64,000 nt of DNA, taken from contig JACKHZ010000008.1 of the NCBI GenBank assembly GCA_020638735.1, positions 434,001 to 498,000 on the forward strand. Reading direction: 5' to 3'. The position numbers and the translations under genes were made by a program. Every line of letters starts with the position of its first letter. Position 1 is the stretch's first letter. This stretch comes from Planctomycetota bacterium. Its GTDB lineage: Bacteria > Planctomycetota > UBA1135 > UBA2386. This document shows positions 55,499 to 63,311 of this stretch, one piece after another. Under the pieces are notes generated by a model. The model was not told the DNA's origin and searched no databases. It worked only from the letters and a program-made list of their open reading frames with translations.

Positions 55499-57681
55499 GC
55501 CCGATGCAGAACCAACGTGACCGTTTCCCGCTGACCCGCAGCGCGCTGCTCGCGCTGGCCGTGCTCGCCGCCTGCTCGGCCGACGAACAGTCGTCGAAAG
55601 CGGAGACCAACCTCTACACCGTGGTCCGCGAGGACCTGCCGATCACCGTCAAGGAGAACGGCGAGCTGCTCGCCGCCAAGGAGACGATGGTGCGCTCCGA
55701 GATCGAGGGCCAGGCGACCATCATCAGCCTGATCCCCGAAGGCACCCGGGTGAACGCGGGCGACAAGCTCGCCGAACTCGACGTCAGCGAGCTGGTCGAG
55801 AAGCGCGCCAACCAGGAGATCGCCGTGGAGAAGGCGCGCAACGCCCTCGAACAGGCGCGCACCCAGCAGGACATCCTCGAGAAGGAGCTGCTGACCAAGG
55901 AGAACACCGCCACCTCACAGCTGCGCATCGCCCAGATGGAGCTCGAGAAGCTGCTGGGCGCCAACGACGGCAAGGGCTCGGAGGGCAAGAACGTCGACAT
56001 GATCAAGCGCCTCGAGGAGCTGGTCACGCCTGCACCCGAGCCCGAGCAGGAGTCGATGGAAGGCGCCGCGGAGCTGACGGCGAGCTACGCCCATGTGCAC
56101 CCGCAGAACTACGCGGGCCTGGTGGACAAGGTGAAGAAGCTGCTGAAGGTGCCGGGCGAGAACGGCGACCCGCTGCAGCGCGACATGGGCGAAATGGCCA
56201 ACAAGATCCTTCAGCAGGCCGACCAGATCCGCTTGTCGATGGCGGACCTCAAGGTCAAGGAGGACACGGCGCTGCACAGTCACCGCCTCGCCGAGAAGCA
56301 GTTCATCACCCGCAACGAGCTCGACCGCGACGTGCTCGCCTACCAGAGCCAGGCGTCGAAGGTGATGATCGCCTGGAACGACCTCGAGCTGCTGATCAAC
56401 TACACGCTCGAGCGCGACAAGATCGAGCTCAACCAGAACCTCGCCAACGCCACGCTCGAGCTCGAGCGCGTCAGGGCAAGCAACGACGCCGAGCGCAAGA
56501 AGTCGCAGTTCGACGTCGACGCCAAGCAGAAGGAGTTCGAGGTCGCGACCGAGCGCCTGAGCAACCTGACGCGGCAGATCGACCACGCCATCATCCTCTC
56601 GCCAGGCCCCGGCCTCGTCGTCTACGCGCGCACCCAGGAGCGCCGCGGCAGCGAGGCGGTGCAGGAGGGTTCCAGCGTGCGCGACCGCCAGGCCATCATC
56701 GTGCTGCCGGACAACTCCAAGCTGCAGTGCGTGATCAAGGTGCAGGAGGCGCAGGTCGACAAGGTCGCCGTCGGCCAGACGGCGCACATCACCGTCGAAG
56801 CGTTCCCGACCGAGGTCCTGACCGGCAAGGTGACGCGCGTGGCGCCGGTCGCCGACAGCTCCAACAGCTGGATGGGCAACGACAAGAAGGTCTACACGAC
56901 GGTCGTCGAGCTCGACGGCACCAACACCGACGAGCGCCTGAAGTCGCGCATGGCGGCGGCCGCCACCATCACCATCGGCACCGTGTCGAACGTCGTCACC
57001 GTGCCGATCCAGTCGGTGCGGCGCGACCGCGCGGTCAACTACGTCTGGAAGAAGACGGCCAACGGTCCCGAAGCGACCAAGGTCGCGGTCGGCGAGCACA
57101 ACCAGGAGAAGGTCGAGATCGTCGGCGGCATCGTCGAGGGCGACGTCATCTACCGCACGCCGCCGAGCGGCCAGGCCGACCCCAAGTTCGACCAGCCGGC
57201 GCTGCCAGAGGTGCCGAAGAGCACCGCGGCCCCCGCCGCCGGCAGCGACGCGCCGGGCAACAACTCCGGCGGCGGCGGGCCCGGCGGCAATGGTCCCGGC
57301 GGCAATGGACCCGGCGGCGCTGACGGCAACGGCGCTCGCCGGCAGGGTGGCCGCACGCCGCGCAAGCCCTACACCGAGATGTCCGCCGACGAGCTGGCCG
57401 AAGCGCGCCAGCAGCTCTCGGGCATGGCCGACATGATGCGCAGCCGGCCCGGCGCCGACGAAGAGCAGATCGCGAAGGCGGAGAAGGCGATCGCCGAGAT
57501 CCTCAAGGCCCTCGACGAGAACCGGCTCGAGGACGCGCAGAACCTGCGCACCCAGATGATGCAGTCGCGCGGCAACCGGGGCGGCGGACAAGGCGGCCCC
57601 GGCGGCGGCGGCCCAGGCGGCGGCGGCGGCGGCCGACAGCGCAACGGCGGCGGCGAGGGACCGGGACGCGATGGCCGTTGA
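55495..57681 (+). CDS. MacA/HlyD-type periplasmic adaptor with long Gly-rich tail
   Basis: A 728-residue membrane-fusion lipoprotein (LAVLAAC lipobox). ATG 55495 overlaps the TolC stop. The first lipoyl half is LPITVKENGELLAAKETMVR, then EIEGQATIISLIPEGTRVNA. A very long coiled-coil hairpin (about 110-380) follows, well above the usual adaptor size, interrupted by an acidic/Pro loop (TPAPEPEQE). The second lipoyl half and beta-barrel follow (LVVYARTQERRGSEAVQEGS, KVAVGQTAHITVEAF). After the membrane-proximal domain about 165 extra residues contain Gly/Asn/Pro repeats (GGNGPGGNGPGG), a helical island (MSADELAEARQQLSGM) and a final Gly-rich run. This tail is not part of known adaptors. Confidence 0.9.
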   Translation: MSPMQNQRDRFPLTRSALLALAVLAACSADEQSSKAETNLYTVVREDLPITVKENGELLAAKETMVRSEIEGQATIISLIPEGTRVNAGDKLAELDVSELVEKRANQEIAVEKARNALEQARTQQDILEKELLTKENTATSQLRIAQMELEKLLGANDGKGSEGKNVDMIKRLEELVTPAPEPEQESMEGAAELTASYAHVHPQNYAGLVDKVKKLLKVPGENGDPLQRDMGEMANKILQQADQIRLSMADLKVKEDTALHSHRLAEKQFITRNELDRDVLAYQSQASKVMIAWNDLELLINYTLERDKIELNQNLANATLELERVRASNDAERKKSQFDVDAKQKEFEVATERLSNLTRQIDHAIILSPGPGLVVYARTQERRGSEAVQEGSSVRDRQAIIVLPDNSKLQCVIKVQEAQVDKVAVGQTAHITVEAFPTEVLTGKVTRVAPVADSSNSWMGNDKKVYTTVVELDGTNTDERLKSRMAAAATITIGTVSNVVTVPIQSVRRDRAVNYVWKKTANGPEATKVAVGEHNQEKVEIVGGIVEGDVIYRTPPSGQADPKFDQPALPEVPKSTAAPAAGSDAPGNNSGGGGPGGNGPGGNGPGGADGNGARRQGGRTPRKPYTEMSADELAEARQQLSGMADMMRSRPGADEEQIAKAEKAIAEILKALDENRLEDAQNLRTQMMQSRGNRGGGQGGPGGGGPGGGGGGRQRNGGGEGPGRDGR

Positions 57682-58456
57682 CCCAGCAAGCGCCGCGTCG
57701 CTCACGCGCGACACGGAGGTCATCGCCGAGTTCGTCGACGTGCACCGGCACTATCGCATGGGCGACAACATCGTTCGGGCGCTGAACGGCGTGTCGATGC
57801 AGGTGCGACGCGGCGACTACCTCGCGATCATGGGCCGCTCGGGCTCGGGCAAGAGCACGATGCTCAACCTGCTCGGCTGCCTCGATCGCCCGACCTCCGG
57901 CGAGTATCGGGTCGGCGGCCGCGACATCAGTCGCCTCGACGACGACGCGCTGTCGGACGTGCGCGGCCGCGAGATCGGCTTCATCTTCCAGTCGTTCAAC
58001 CTGATCCCGCAGCTGACGGTGCTCGAGAACCTCGAGGTGCCGCTGTTCTACCAGGGCGGCGTCGGCCCCGAGTCGCGCAAGAAGGCCGAGTATCTCGCCG
58101 ACCGCGTCGGCCTGGGCCAGCGCCTGGAGCACAAGCCGCTCGAGCTGTCGGGCGGACAGCAGCAGCGCGTCGCGATCGCCCGCGCGCTGATGAACGACCC
58201 GCTGTTCCTGCTCGCCGACGAGGCGACCGGCAACCTCGACAGCAACACCGAGCAGGAGATCCTGGCGCTGTTCGACGACCTGCAGAAGGACGGCGTGACG
58301 ATCGTGATCGTCACCCACAACCCGGCGGTGGCGCTGCGGGCCGAGCGCACGCTGTGGCTCAAGGACGGCCAGGTCGAGCGGCTCGACGACAACCGCTCCG
58401 AAGCGGGCCGCGCGGCGGCCGAAGCGGCTGCCCGCAGTCACGGAGGCGCCCAGTGA
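57671..58456 (+). CDS. MacB/LolD-type ABC transporter ATPase
   Basis: A 261-residue ATPase whose ATG lies 11 bases inside the end of the adaptor gene. Walker A GRSGSGKST, Q-loop FIFQSFNLIPQLTV, signature LSGGQQQRVAIARAL, Walker B LLADEATGNLDS and switch His VTHNP are all standard for the MacB/LolD/FtsE class. The next gene encodes the matching FtsX-fold permease, so the ATPase and permease of MacB are on separate chains here. The complex probably drives extrusion through the TolC channel by the mechanotransmission mechanism known for MacAB. Confidence 0.95.
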   Translation: MAVDPASAASLTRDTEVIAEFVDVHRHYRMGDNIVRALNGVSMQVRRGDYLAIMGRSGSGKSTMLNLLGCLDRPTSGEYRVGGRDISRLDDDALSDVRGREIGFIFQSFNLIPQLTVLENLEVPLFYQGGVGPESRKKAEYLADRVGLGQRLEHKPLELSGGQQQRVAIARALMNDPLFLLADEATGNLDSNTEQEILALFDDLQKDGVTIVIVTHNPAVALRAERTLWLKDGQVERLDDNRSEAGRAAAEAAARSHGGAQ

Positions 58457-59721
58457 TCCGCGACACCTGGCGCATCGTGCGCCTCGGGCTGAAGAGCCTG
58501 ATGCTGCACAAGCTGCGCAGCTCGCTGACGACGGCCGGCATCCTGTTCGGCGTGGCGTCGGTGATCGCGATGCTGGCGGTCGGCGAGGGCGCCAAGCGCG
58601 AGGCCCTCGAGCAGTTCCGCAGCATGGGCGTCAGCAACATCATCGCCCGCAGCAAGAAGCCGCCCGAGACGCAGCAGAGCAGCACCCAGAGCTCGTTCTC
58701 GGCGCTCGCCTACGGTCTGCTCTACCACGAGGCGGACCTGGTGCAGAGCGCGCTGCCGGACGCCAAGGTCGTCCGCATCCGCGAGATCAAGCGGCCGATG
58801 ATGCGCGGCGAGCACTTCCAGGCATCGATCGTCGTCGCCACCGAACCCGAGTTCCTCGGCGTCGCCAACATGTCGGTGTTCGAGGGGCGATGGCTGACCG
58901 ACACCGACGAGATGGTGCTGGCCAACGTCTGCGTGCTCGGCGCGAAGCTGGCTCAGTCGCTGTTCCCGCTCGAGGAGGTGCTCGGCAAGACCGTGCTGGT
59001 CGGCAGCGACGACCGCTACGAGGTGGTCGGCGTGCTTCGCGACCAGGGCCGGTCGGCGGGCGCCGCCGGCGTCACCTACGACGAGTGCATGTTCGTGCCG
59101 ATGTCGACCGCGCGCCGCCGCATCGGCGAGGAGATCATGACGTCGACGGGCGGCTCCTTCTCGCGCGAGCGCGTCGAGCTCAACGAGATCAAGGTCAAGC
59201 TGCCGGACTCCGACGAGGTGCCGATGGCCGCCAACATCCTGCGCGACCTGCTGCTCGAGGCGCACAAGGACCAGGACGACGTCGCGATCACCGTGCCGCT
59301 CGAGCTGCTGCAGAAGGAAGAGGAGTCGAAGCGCATGTTCAACATCGTGCTGGCGGTGATCGCGTCGATCAGCCTGCTGGTCGGCGGCATCGGCATCATG
59401 AACGTGATGTTGGCGACCGTCACCGAGCGCACGCGCGAGATCGGCATCCGCCGCGCGCTGGGCGCGAAGAAGAAGCACATCATCCAGCAGTTCCTGGTCG
59501 AGGCCGGCGTGCTGTCGGCGCTGGGCGGCGTGGTCGGCGTCGGCATCGGCATCGCGCTGCCGCACCTGATCACCGCCTGGTTCGGCCAGAAGACGATCAC
59601 GCTGCCGCAGCATGTGCTGTTGGCCTTCGGCATCAGCGCCGCGGTCGGCGTGGCCTTCGGCATCTACCCGGCCTGGCGCGCCGCCAACATGGACCCCGTC
59701 GAAGCCCTGCGCCACGAATGA
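58453..59721 (+). CDS. MacB-like FtsX-fold permease
   Basis: A 422-residue inner-membrane protein starting with GTG 58453 (GTGA overlap). The MacB_PCD opening LHKLRSSLTTAGILFGVASV and AMLAVGEGAKREALEQFRSM is typical. A periplasmic domain follows, and three C-terminal helices carry the FtsX block LLVGGIGIMNVMLATVTERT, REIGIRRALGAKKKHI and FGIYPAWRAANMDPVEALRH. The family uses ATP to drive export of antibiotics, lipopeptides or toxins through TolC. It is the last gene of the plus-strand exporter operon; the convergent HD gene ends seven bases away. Confidence 0.95.
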   Translation: MIRDTWRIVRLGLKSLMLHKLRSSLTTAGILFGVASVIAMLAVGEGAKREALEQFRSMGVSNIIARSKKPPETQQSSTQSSFSALAYGLLYHEADLVQSALPDAKVVRIREIKRPMMRGEHFQASIVVATEPEFLGVANMSVFEGRWLTDTDEMVLANVCVLGAKLAQSLFPLEEVLGKTVLVGSDDRYEVVGVLRDQGRSAGAAGVTYDECMFVPMSTARRRIGEEIMTSTGGSFSRERVELNEIKVKLPDSDEVPMAANILRDLLLEAHKDQDDVAITVPLELLQKEEESKRMFNIVLAVIASISLLVGGIGIMNVMLATVTERTREIGIRRALGAKKKHIIQQFLVEAGVLSALGGVVGVGIGIALPHLITAWFGQKTITLPQHVLLAFGISAAVGVAFGIYPAWRAANMDPVEALRHE

Positions 59722-59728
59722 TCGCCGC

Positions 59729-60733
59729 TCAGGCGCAGGCGATCGCGTCCTGCGCCGCCGCGAGCAGCTCCGGCGGCACCGCGCCGCCTTCGGCCGCGGC
59801 CGACAACTGCCGCAGACAGCCCGCCAGGTCCGCCGCCGCGCTGGCCGCGACCGCCAACCGCACCAGGCCGACCGCGCCGCGCAGGTCGGAGGCCTCGCCG
59901 AGGGAGTCACCTCCCTCACGCCAGCGCCGCGCCACGAGCGCGCTGCGCAGCCAGCAGTCGTCGTCGCCGCGTTCCAGCAGCCAACGAAAGCCTGCCGGCC
60001 CGGGCGCCTCGCTGTCGACCACGACGCCGATGTCGTGGAGCAACCCGGCGACGCCGAGCTCCGCGAGCTGCTCCGGCGGCCACCCGGCGTGATGCGCGAA
60101 GCGCGTCGCCAGCACGGCGACCGCCGTACTCCGACGCAGCAAACCGTCGTCCTGCTGCAACAGCGTCAACGGCTCGAGCCCATGCGGCAACCGCAGCAGT
60201 CGATCCACGATCCCCTCGACGATCGCCTTGGCGGCCCCCGGTGCGACGCCGACCAGCGCCGGCAAGCCGGCGATCAGGCTGTGCTGTAGGAACACCGCGC
60301 GCAGCCGCGAGTCGGCGTCGCAGCCGGCGCGGTCGCGACGATCGACGCATGCCACCGGCTCGAAGTCCGACGAGGCGGCGCGCTCCAGCTCACCGCGCAC
60401 CCCCGCCGGCCACGCTGCCGGCGGCCGCCCTTCAGCGAGGTCGTGGGCCCAGACGCGCAACACCTCCGGCGCGAGCCCGGCCGGCAACGCGATCGCGCGC
60501 ACGCCGAGGCCGCGCAGCAAGGTTCGCAGCCCCTGGACCGCGGCGAAGCTGTCGGCGCCACCCATCACCACCTCGCCATCCAGCAAGAGGGCGCCGTGCT
60601 CGATCGTCAGCTCGATGCCGCCCCGGCTCTGCAGCCAGGCGGCGACCTGGTCTGCCGCGCCCGCGCGCGCGCCCGTGCCGGCACGCGCGACCTCCAGCAG
60701 CGACCACAACGAGACGATGCCGGCCTGCATCAT
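59729..60733 (-). CDS. Degenerate HD-domain (HD-GYP-related) protein
   Basis: A 334-residue cytoplasmic protein with GGAG a few bases before ATG 60733. The N-terminal half (about 1-130) resembles the sensor part found in related planctomycete and myxobacterial HD proteins (GGIELTIEHGALLLDGEVVM). The C-terminal half is HD-like, with VLATRFAHHAG and the metal pair in VAGLLHDIG, but later His residues and the GYP motif are missing (the stretch after LLERGDDDCWLRSALVARR has none). It is therefore probably a sensor or binding protein rather than a c-di-GMP phosphodiesterase. It ends the signalling cluster. Confidence 0.7.
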   Translation of the reverse strand: MMQAGIVSLWSLLEVARAGTGARAGAADQVAAWLQSRGGIELTIEHGALLLDGEVVMGGADSFAAVQGLRTLLRGLGVRAIALPAGLAPEVLRVWAHDLAEGRPPAAWPAGVRGELERAASSDFEPVACVDRRDRAGCDADSRLRAVFLQHSLIAGLPALVGVAPGAAKAIVEGIVDRLLRLPHGLEPLTLLQQDDGLLRRSTAVAVLATRFAHHAGWPPEQLAELGVAGLLHDIGVVVDSEAPGPAGFRWLLERGDDDCWLRSALVARRWREGGDSLGEASDLRGAVGLVRLAVAASAAADLAGCLRQLSAAAEGGAVPPELLAAAQDAIACA

Positions 60734-60777
60734 GGGCTCCGTCCGGGCGCGGTTCGCGGCGCGACCCGGCGCCGCGG

Positions 60778-61152
60778 TCAGGCCTTCTGGCCGATGTGCT
60801 TCTCGACCAGCTCGATCAGCTCGTCGGGCTCGAACGGCTTGCGGAAGTAGTCGGCGGCCCCCATCTCAGCGCTCTTCTGATGGCCGCGCGAGTGCTCGCG
60901 GGCGGTGAAGATCACCACCGGGATGTTCGACGTCGCCTGCTCGCGCTTGAGCCGCGTCAGCGTCTCCCAGCCGTCGATGCCCGGCATCATGATGTCGAGC
61001 AGGATCAGGTCCGGAGAATCGGTGCGCGCCTTGTTGATGCCGTCCTCGCCGTTGGTCGCGGACTCGACGCGGAACCCGGCCGCCTCCAGCACCATCTGGG
61101 TGGAGACGATGATCAGCTTCTCGTCCTCGATGATCAGGACCGTGCGTTGCAT
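60778..61152 (-). CDS. Single-domain response regulator
   Basis: A 124-residue receiver domain with no output domain. It has the acidic pair in VLIIEDEKLI, the phospho-acceptor Asp in LILLDIMMPGIDGWE, the switch Thr in VIFTAREHSRG and the Lys in YFRKPFEPDEL. It begins 11 bases after the histidine kinase gene, which is its likely phospho-donor. A CheY-like protein of this size passes its signal by binding a partner, for example the STAS or HD protein of the same cluster. Confidence 0.95.
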   Translation of the reverse strand: MQRTVLIIEDEKLIIVSTQMVLEAAGFRVESATNGEDGINKARTDSPDLILLDIMMPGIDGWETLTRLKREQATSNIPVVIFTAREHSRGHQKSAEMGAADYFRKPFEPDELIELVEKHIGQKA

Positions 61153-61163
61153 TGCTTGCCTCG

Positions 61164-62735
61164 TTACTTGGTCGCTGCGACGAGCGCCGGATCGTCGCTG
61201 GCGACGGACCGGTGCAGCGGCAGCAGGAAGGAGAAATCGGCTCCGTGCCCCAGCCGACTGGAGACATCTATGCGGCTCTGGTGCGCCTCGACGATGCCGC
61301 GAGCCACGAACAAGCCGAGCCCGGCCCCGCCGTGGTGCCGGGTCAGCGGGTCTTCGACCTGGAAGAACTTCTCGAAGATGCGCCGCTGGTAGCGGGGATC
61401 GATGCCGATGCCGTCGTCGACGACGTGGAAGCGCAGCCCGTCGCCGTCGCGGCGGATCGACACCTCGACCGTGCCGTCGTCGCGAGCGAACTTGACCGCG
61501 TTCTCGATCAGCGCCTGGCAGGCGCGCCGCAGATCGGCGCGATCGGCGAACAGGCACTCGTCGCTCGCCTCGGCGGTGAAGGTCAGGCCGATGCGACGAT
61601 CCCGGGCCGGCTGTTCGAACGGCGCCAGGAGCCCGCCGACGAACTCGTCGACCGGCACGACCTCCCGGTCCTGACCGTAGTCGGCCGACTCCAGGTTGCC
61701 GAGGTTGATCAGCTTGTCGATCTGGTGCTCGAGACGGATCGACTGCTCGCGGATCGACTCGCAGACCCGTTCCTGTCGGTCGTTGAGATCGCCGAGCGTG
61801 CCCTTGGCCATCATCGTGGCGAAGGTCTTGATGCCGGTCAGCGGCGTGCGCAGTTCGTGGGCGACGATCGACAGGTACTGGTTCTTGAGCTGGTCCGCCT
61901 TGTACTCGGCGGTGACGTCGCGCAGCACCGTCAGGGTGCCGGCCGGCTGGCCGCGATAGTCGAGCACCCGGCTGGTCATGCACTTGATGTAGAGCAGGTC
62001 CTTCTCACCGTGATGGACCTCGACGGTGCTCATCGTCTCCTTCTGCTGGTCGATGCGCGCGTGATCGGCGACCAGCACCGCGAGCAGCTCGTGCTGCCCA
62101 TGGAGCGCCTCGACCGGCTTGCCGATCGCGACGAACGACTTCATGCCGAGCAGATCCTCGGCGACCGGGTTCATCAACGTGACGTTGCCGCCACGGTCGA
62201 CGAACACGATGCCGTCCATGATGTTGGTGATGATCGTCATCATCCGTGACAGGTCGAGGAAGAAGGTCTCCTGGCTCTCCTGGAACTTGGCGGCCTGCTC
62301 GATGCATCGACGCCGCATCTCTTCCGACTGAACGCGCCAACGCTCCGCTTCGGCGCGGTCGGCCACCCGGCCGGCGGCGCGCCGCGCCGCACGCGCCAAC
62401 ACGGCCTCGATCGCCGCGTCGTCGGCATCCGGGTCGATCACCCCCACCGCGTCGAGCGACATCGCGCGCTCGTAGTCCGCCGGCGTGGGCGTCCCGACGC
62501 ACGCCAGCAGCAGGTCGAGCCCGGCTCGCTCGGCGTGCCACTGCGCCGCGGTCGCGAGCAGCGCCTCGCTCGCCGCGTCGACGACGAGCAGGCCAGGACC
62601 CGCCACCTCGTCGAGGGATGCGCGAGCCGGCGCAGCCACGACGACCTCGGCCGTGCTCGCGGCGCGCAACCTACACGCCAGCGCCGTAGCGCGCGGTTCG
62701 GCCACCAGGATCGTGATGCGCGTGGACGTCGCCAT
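61164..62735 (-). CDS. Hybrid-type sensor histidine kinase with N-terminal receiver-like and PAS domains
   Basis: A 523-residue cytoplasmic kinase from ATG 62735. Residues 1-120 fold like a receiver (ITILVAEPRATALA, GLLVVDAASEALL) but lack the acidic pair, so this is a pseudo-receiver. A coiled coil follows, then a PAS domain (MDGIVFVDRGGNVTLMNPVA, LLGMKSFVAIGKPVEAL). HisKA has the phospho-His in SIVAHELRTPLTG. The HATPase has N-box CQALIENAVKFA, G1 DDGIGIDP, F-box FEKFF and G2 GGAGLGLFVA. No membrane segment is seen, so the input is internal. The cognate receiver gene follows. Confidence 0.93.
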   Translation of the reverse strand: MATSTRITILVAEPRATALACRLRAASTAEVVVAAPARASLDEVAGPGLLVVDAASEALLATAAQWHAERAGLDLLLACVGTPTPADYERAMSLDAVGVIDPDADDAAIEAVLARAARRAAGRVADRAEAERWRVQSEEMRRRCIEQAAKFQESQETFFLDLSRMMTIITNIMDGIVFVDRGGNVTLMNPVAEDLLGMKSFVAIGKPVEALHGQHELLAVLVADHARIDQQKETMSTVEVHHGEKDLLYIKCMTSRVLDYRGQPAGTLTVLRDVTAEYKADQLKNQYLSIVAHELRTPLTGIKTFATMMAKGTLGDLNDRQERVCESIREQSIRLEHQIDKLINLGNLESADYGQDREVVPVDEFVGGLLAPFEQPARDRRIGLTFTAEASDECLFADRADLRRACQALIENAVKFARDDGTVEVSIRRDGDGLRFHVVDDGIGIDPRYQRRIFEKFFQVEDPLTRHHGGAGLGLFVARGIVEAHQSRIDVSSRLGHGADFSFLLPLHRSVASDDPALVAATK

Positions 62736-62800
62736 GCTCTGCCTACCAGGCAATCAGGGCGCCGGCGACGCCGGTCGCGGACAAGGACCAGCGGCGCCGA

Positions 62801-63190
62801 TCAGGCGCCGTTCTTGATCGCCTGCAGCGCGTCGTCTTCGCGGTCGTAGATCGCCAGGTGCTTGGAGATGCGCATGATCTCGAAGATCTTGACGATGAAC
62901 GGCTTGATGTTGCTGAGGTAGAGCTTGCAGCTCCGCGACGACGTCACGTTGTTGGCGACGATGATCAGGCCGACGCCGCAGGAGTCGATGATCTTGACGT
63001 TGTCGAGGTTGAGCACGAAGTGCTGATAGCCCTCCTCGATCTTGCCGTTGATCGTCTCCTTCAACGACTCCTTCAGGGAGTCCGTGACGTAGAAGTTCAG
63101 GCTCCGGTCGTTGAACGAGATGATGACGGTCTTGTCGTCCTTCAAGGCCGTGACAGACAGACCCTGGCTCTTCTTTCCGACGATTTCCAT
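62801..63190 (-). CDS. STAS-domain anti-sigma factor antagonist
   Basis: A 129-residue protein with AGGA seven bases before ATG 63190. The STAS core is VIISFNDRSLNFYVTDSL, then FVLNLDNVKIIDSCGVGLII, where the Ser of IIDSCG is the phosphorylation site in SpoIIAA/RsbV-type proteins. The C-terminal helix region (KPFIVKIFEIMRISKHLAIY) matches the family. Such antagonists release a sigma factor or act in partner-switching. No anti-sigma kinase (RsbW-like) gene lies in the window, though the adjacent histidine kinase could be involved. It sits between the SANT gene and the kinase. Confidence 0.92.
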   Translation of the reverse strand: MEIVGKKSQGLSVTALKDDKTVIISFNDRSLNFYVTDSLKESLKETINGKIEEGYQHFVLNLDNVKIIDSCGVGLIIVANNVTSSRSCKLYLSNIKPFIVKIFEIMRISKHLAIYDREDDALQAIKNGA

Positions 63191-63311
63191 GGCGTTCCTC
63201 GATGTGCGCCGCCCGGTAGGACTCAGGGCGCTTCCCGAGCATCGGCACGTCGAAGCCGACGAATTGAGCGGCGGCCCAAAATAGCCGGGCGGCGGGCGCG
63301 GCCCGACGCGC

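Noticed and set aside
57250..57670. Repeated GGNGPGG coding sequence considered as a separate tandem-repeat element
   Set aside because: It is in frame inside the adaptor gene and the repeat units drift in length, so it is a low-complexity protein tail.
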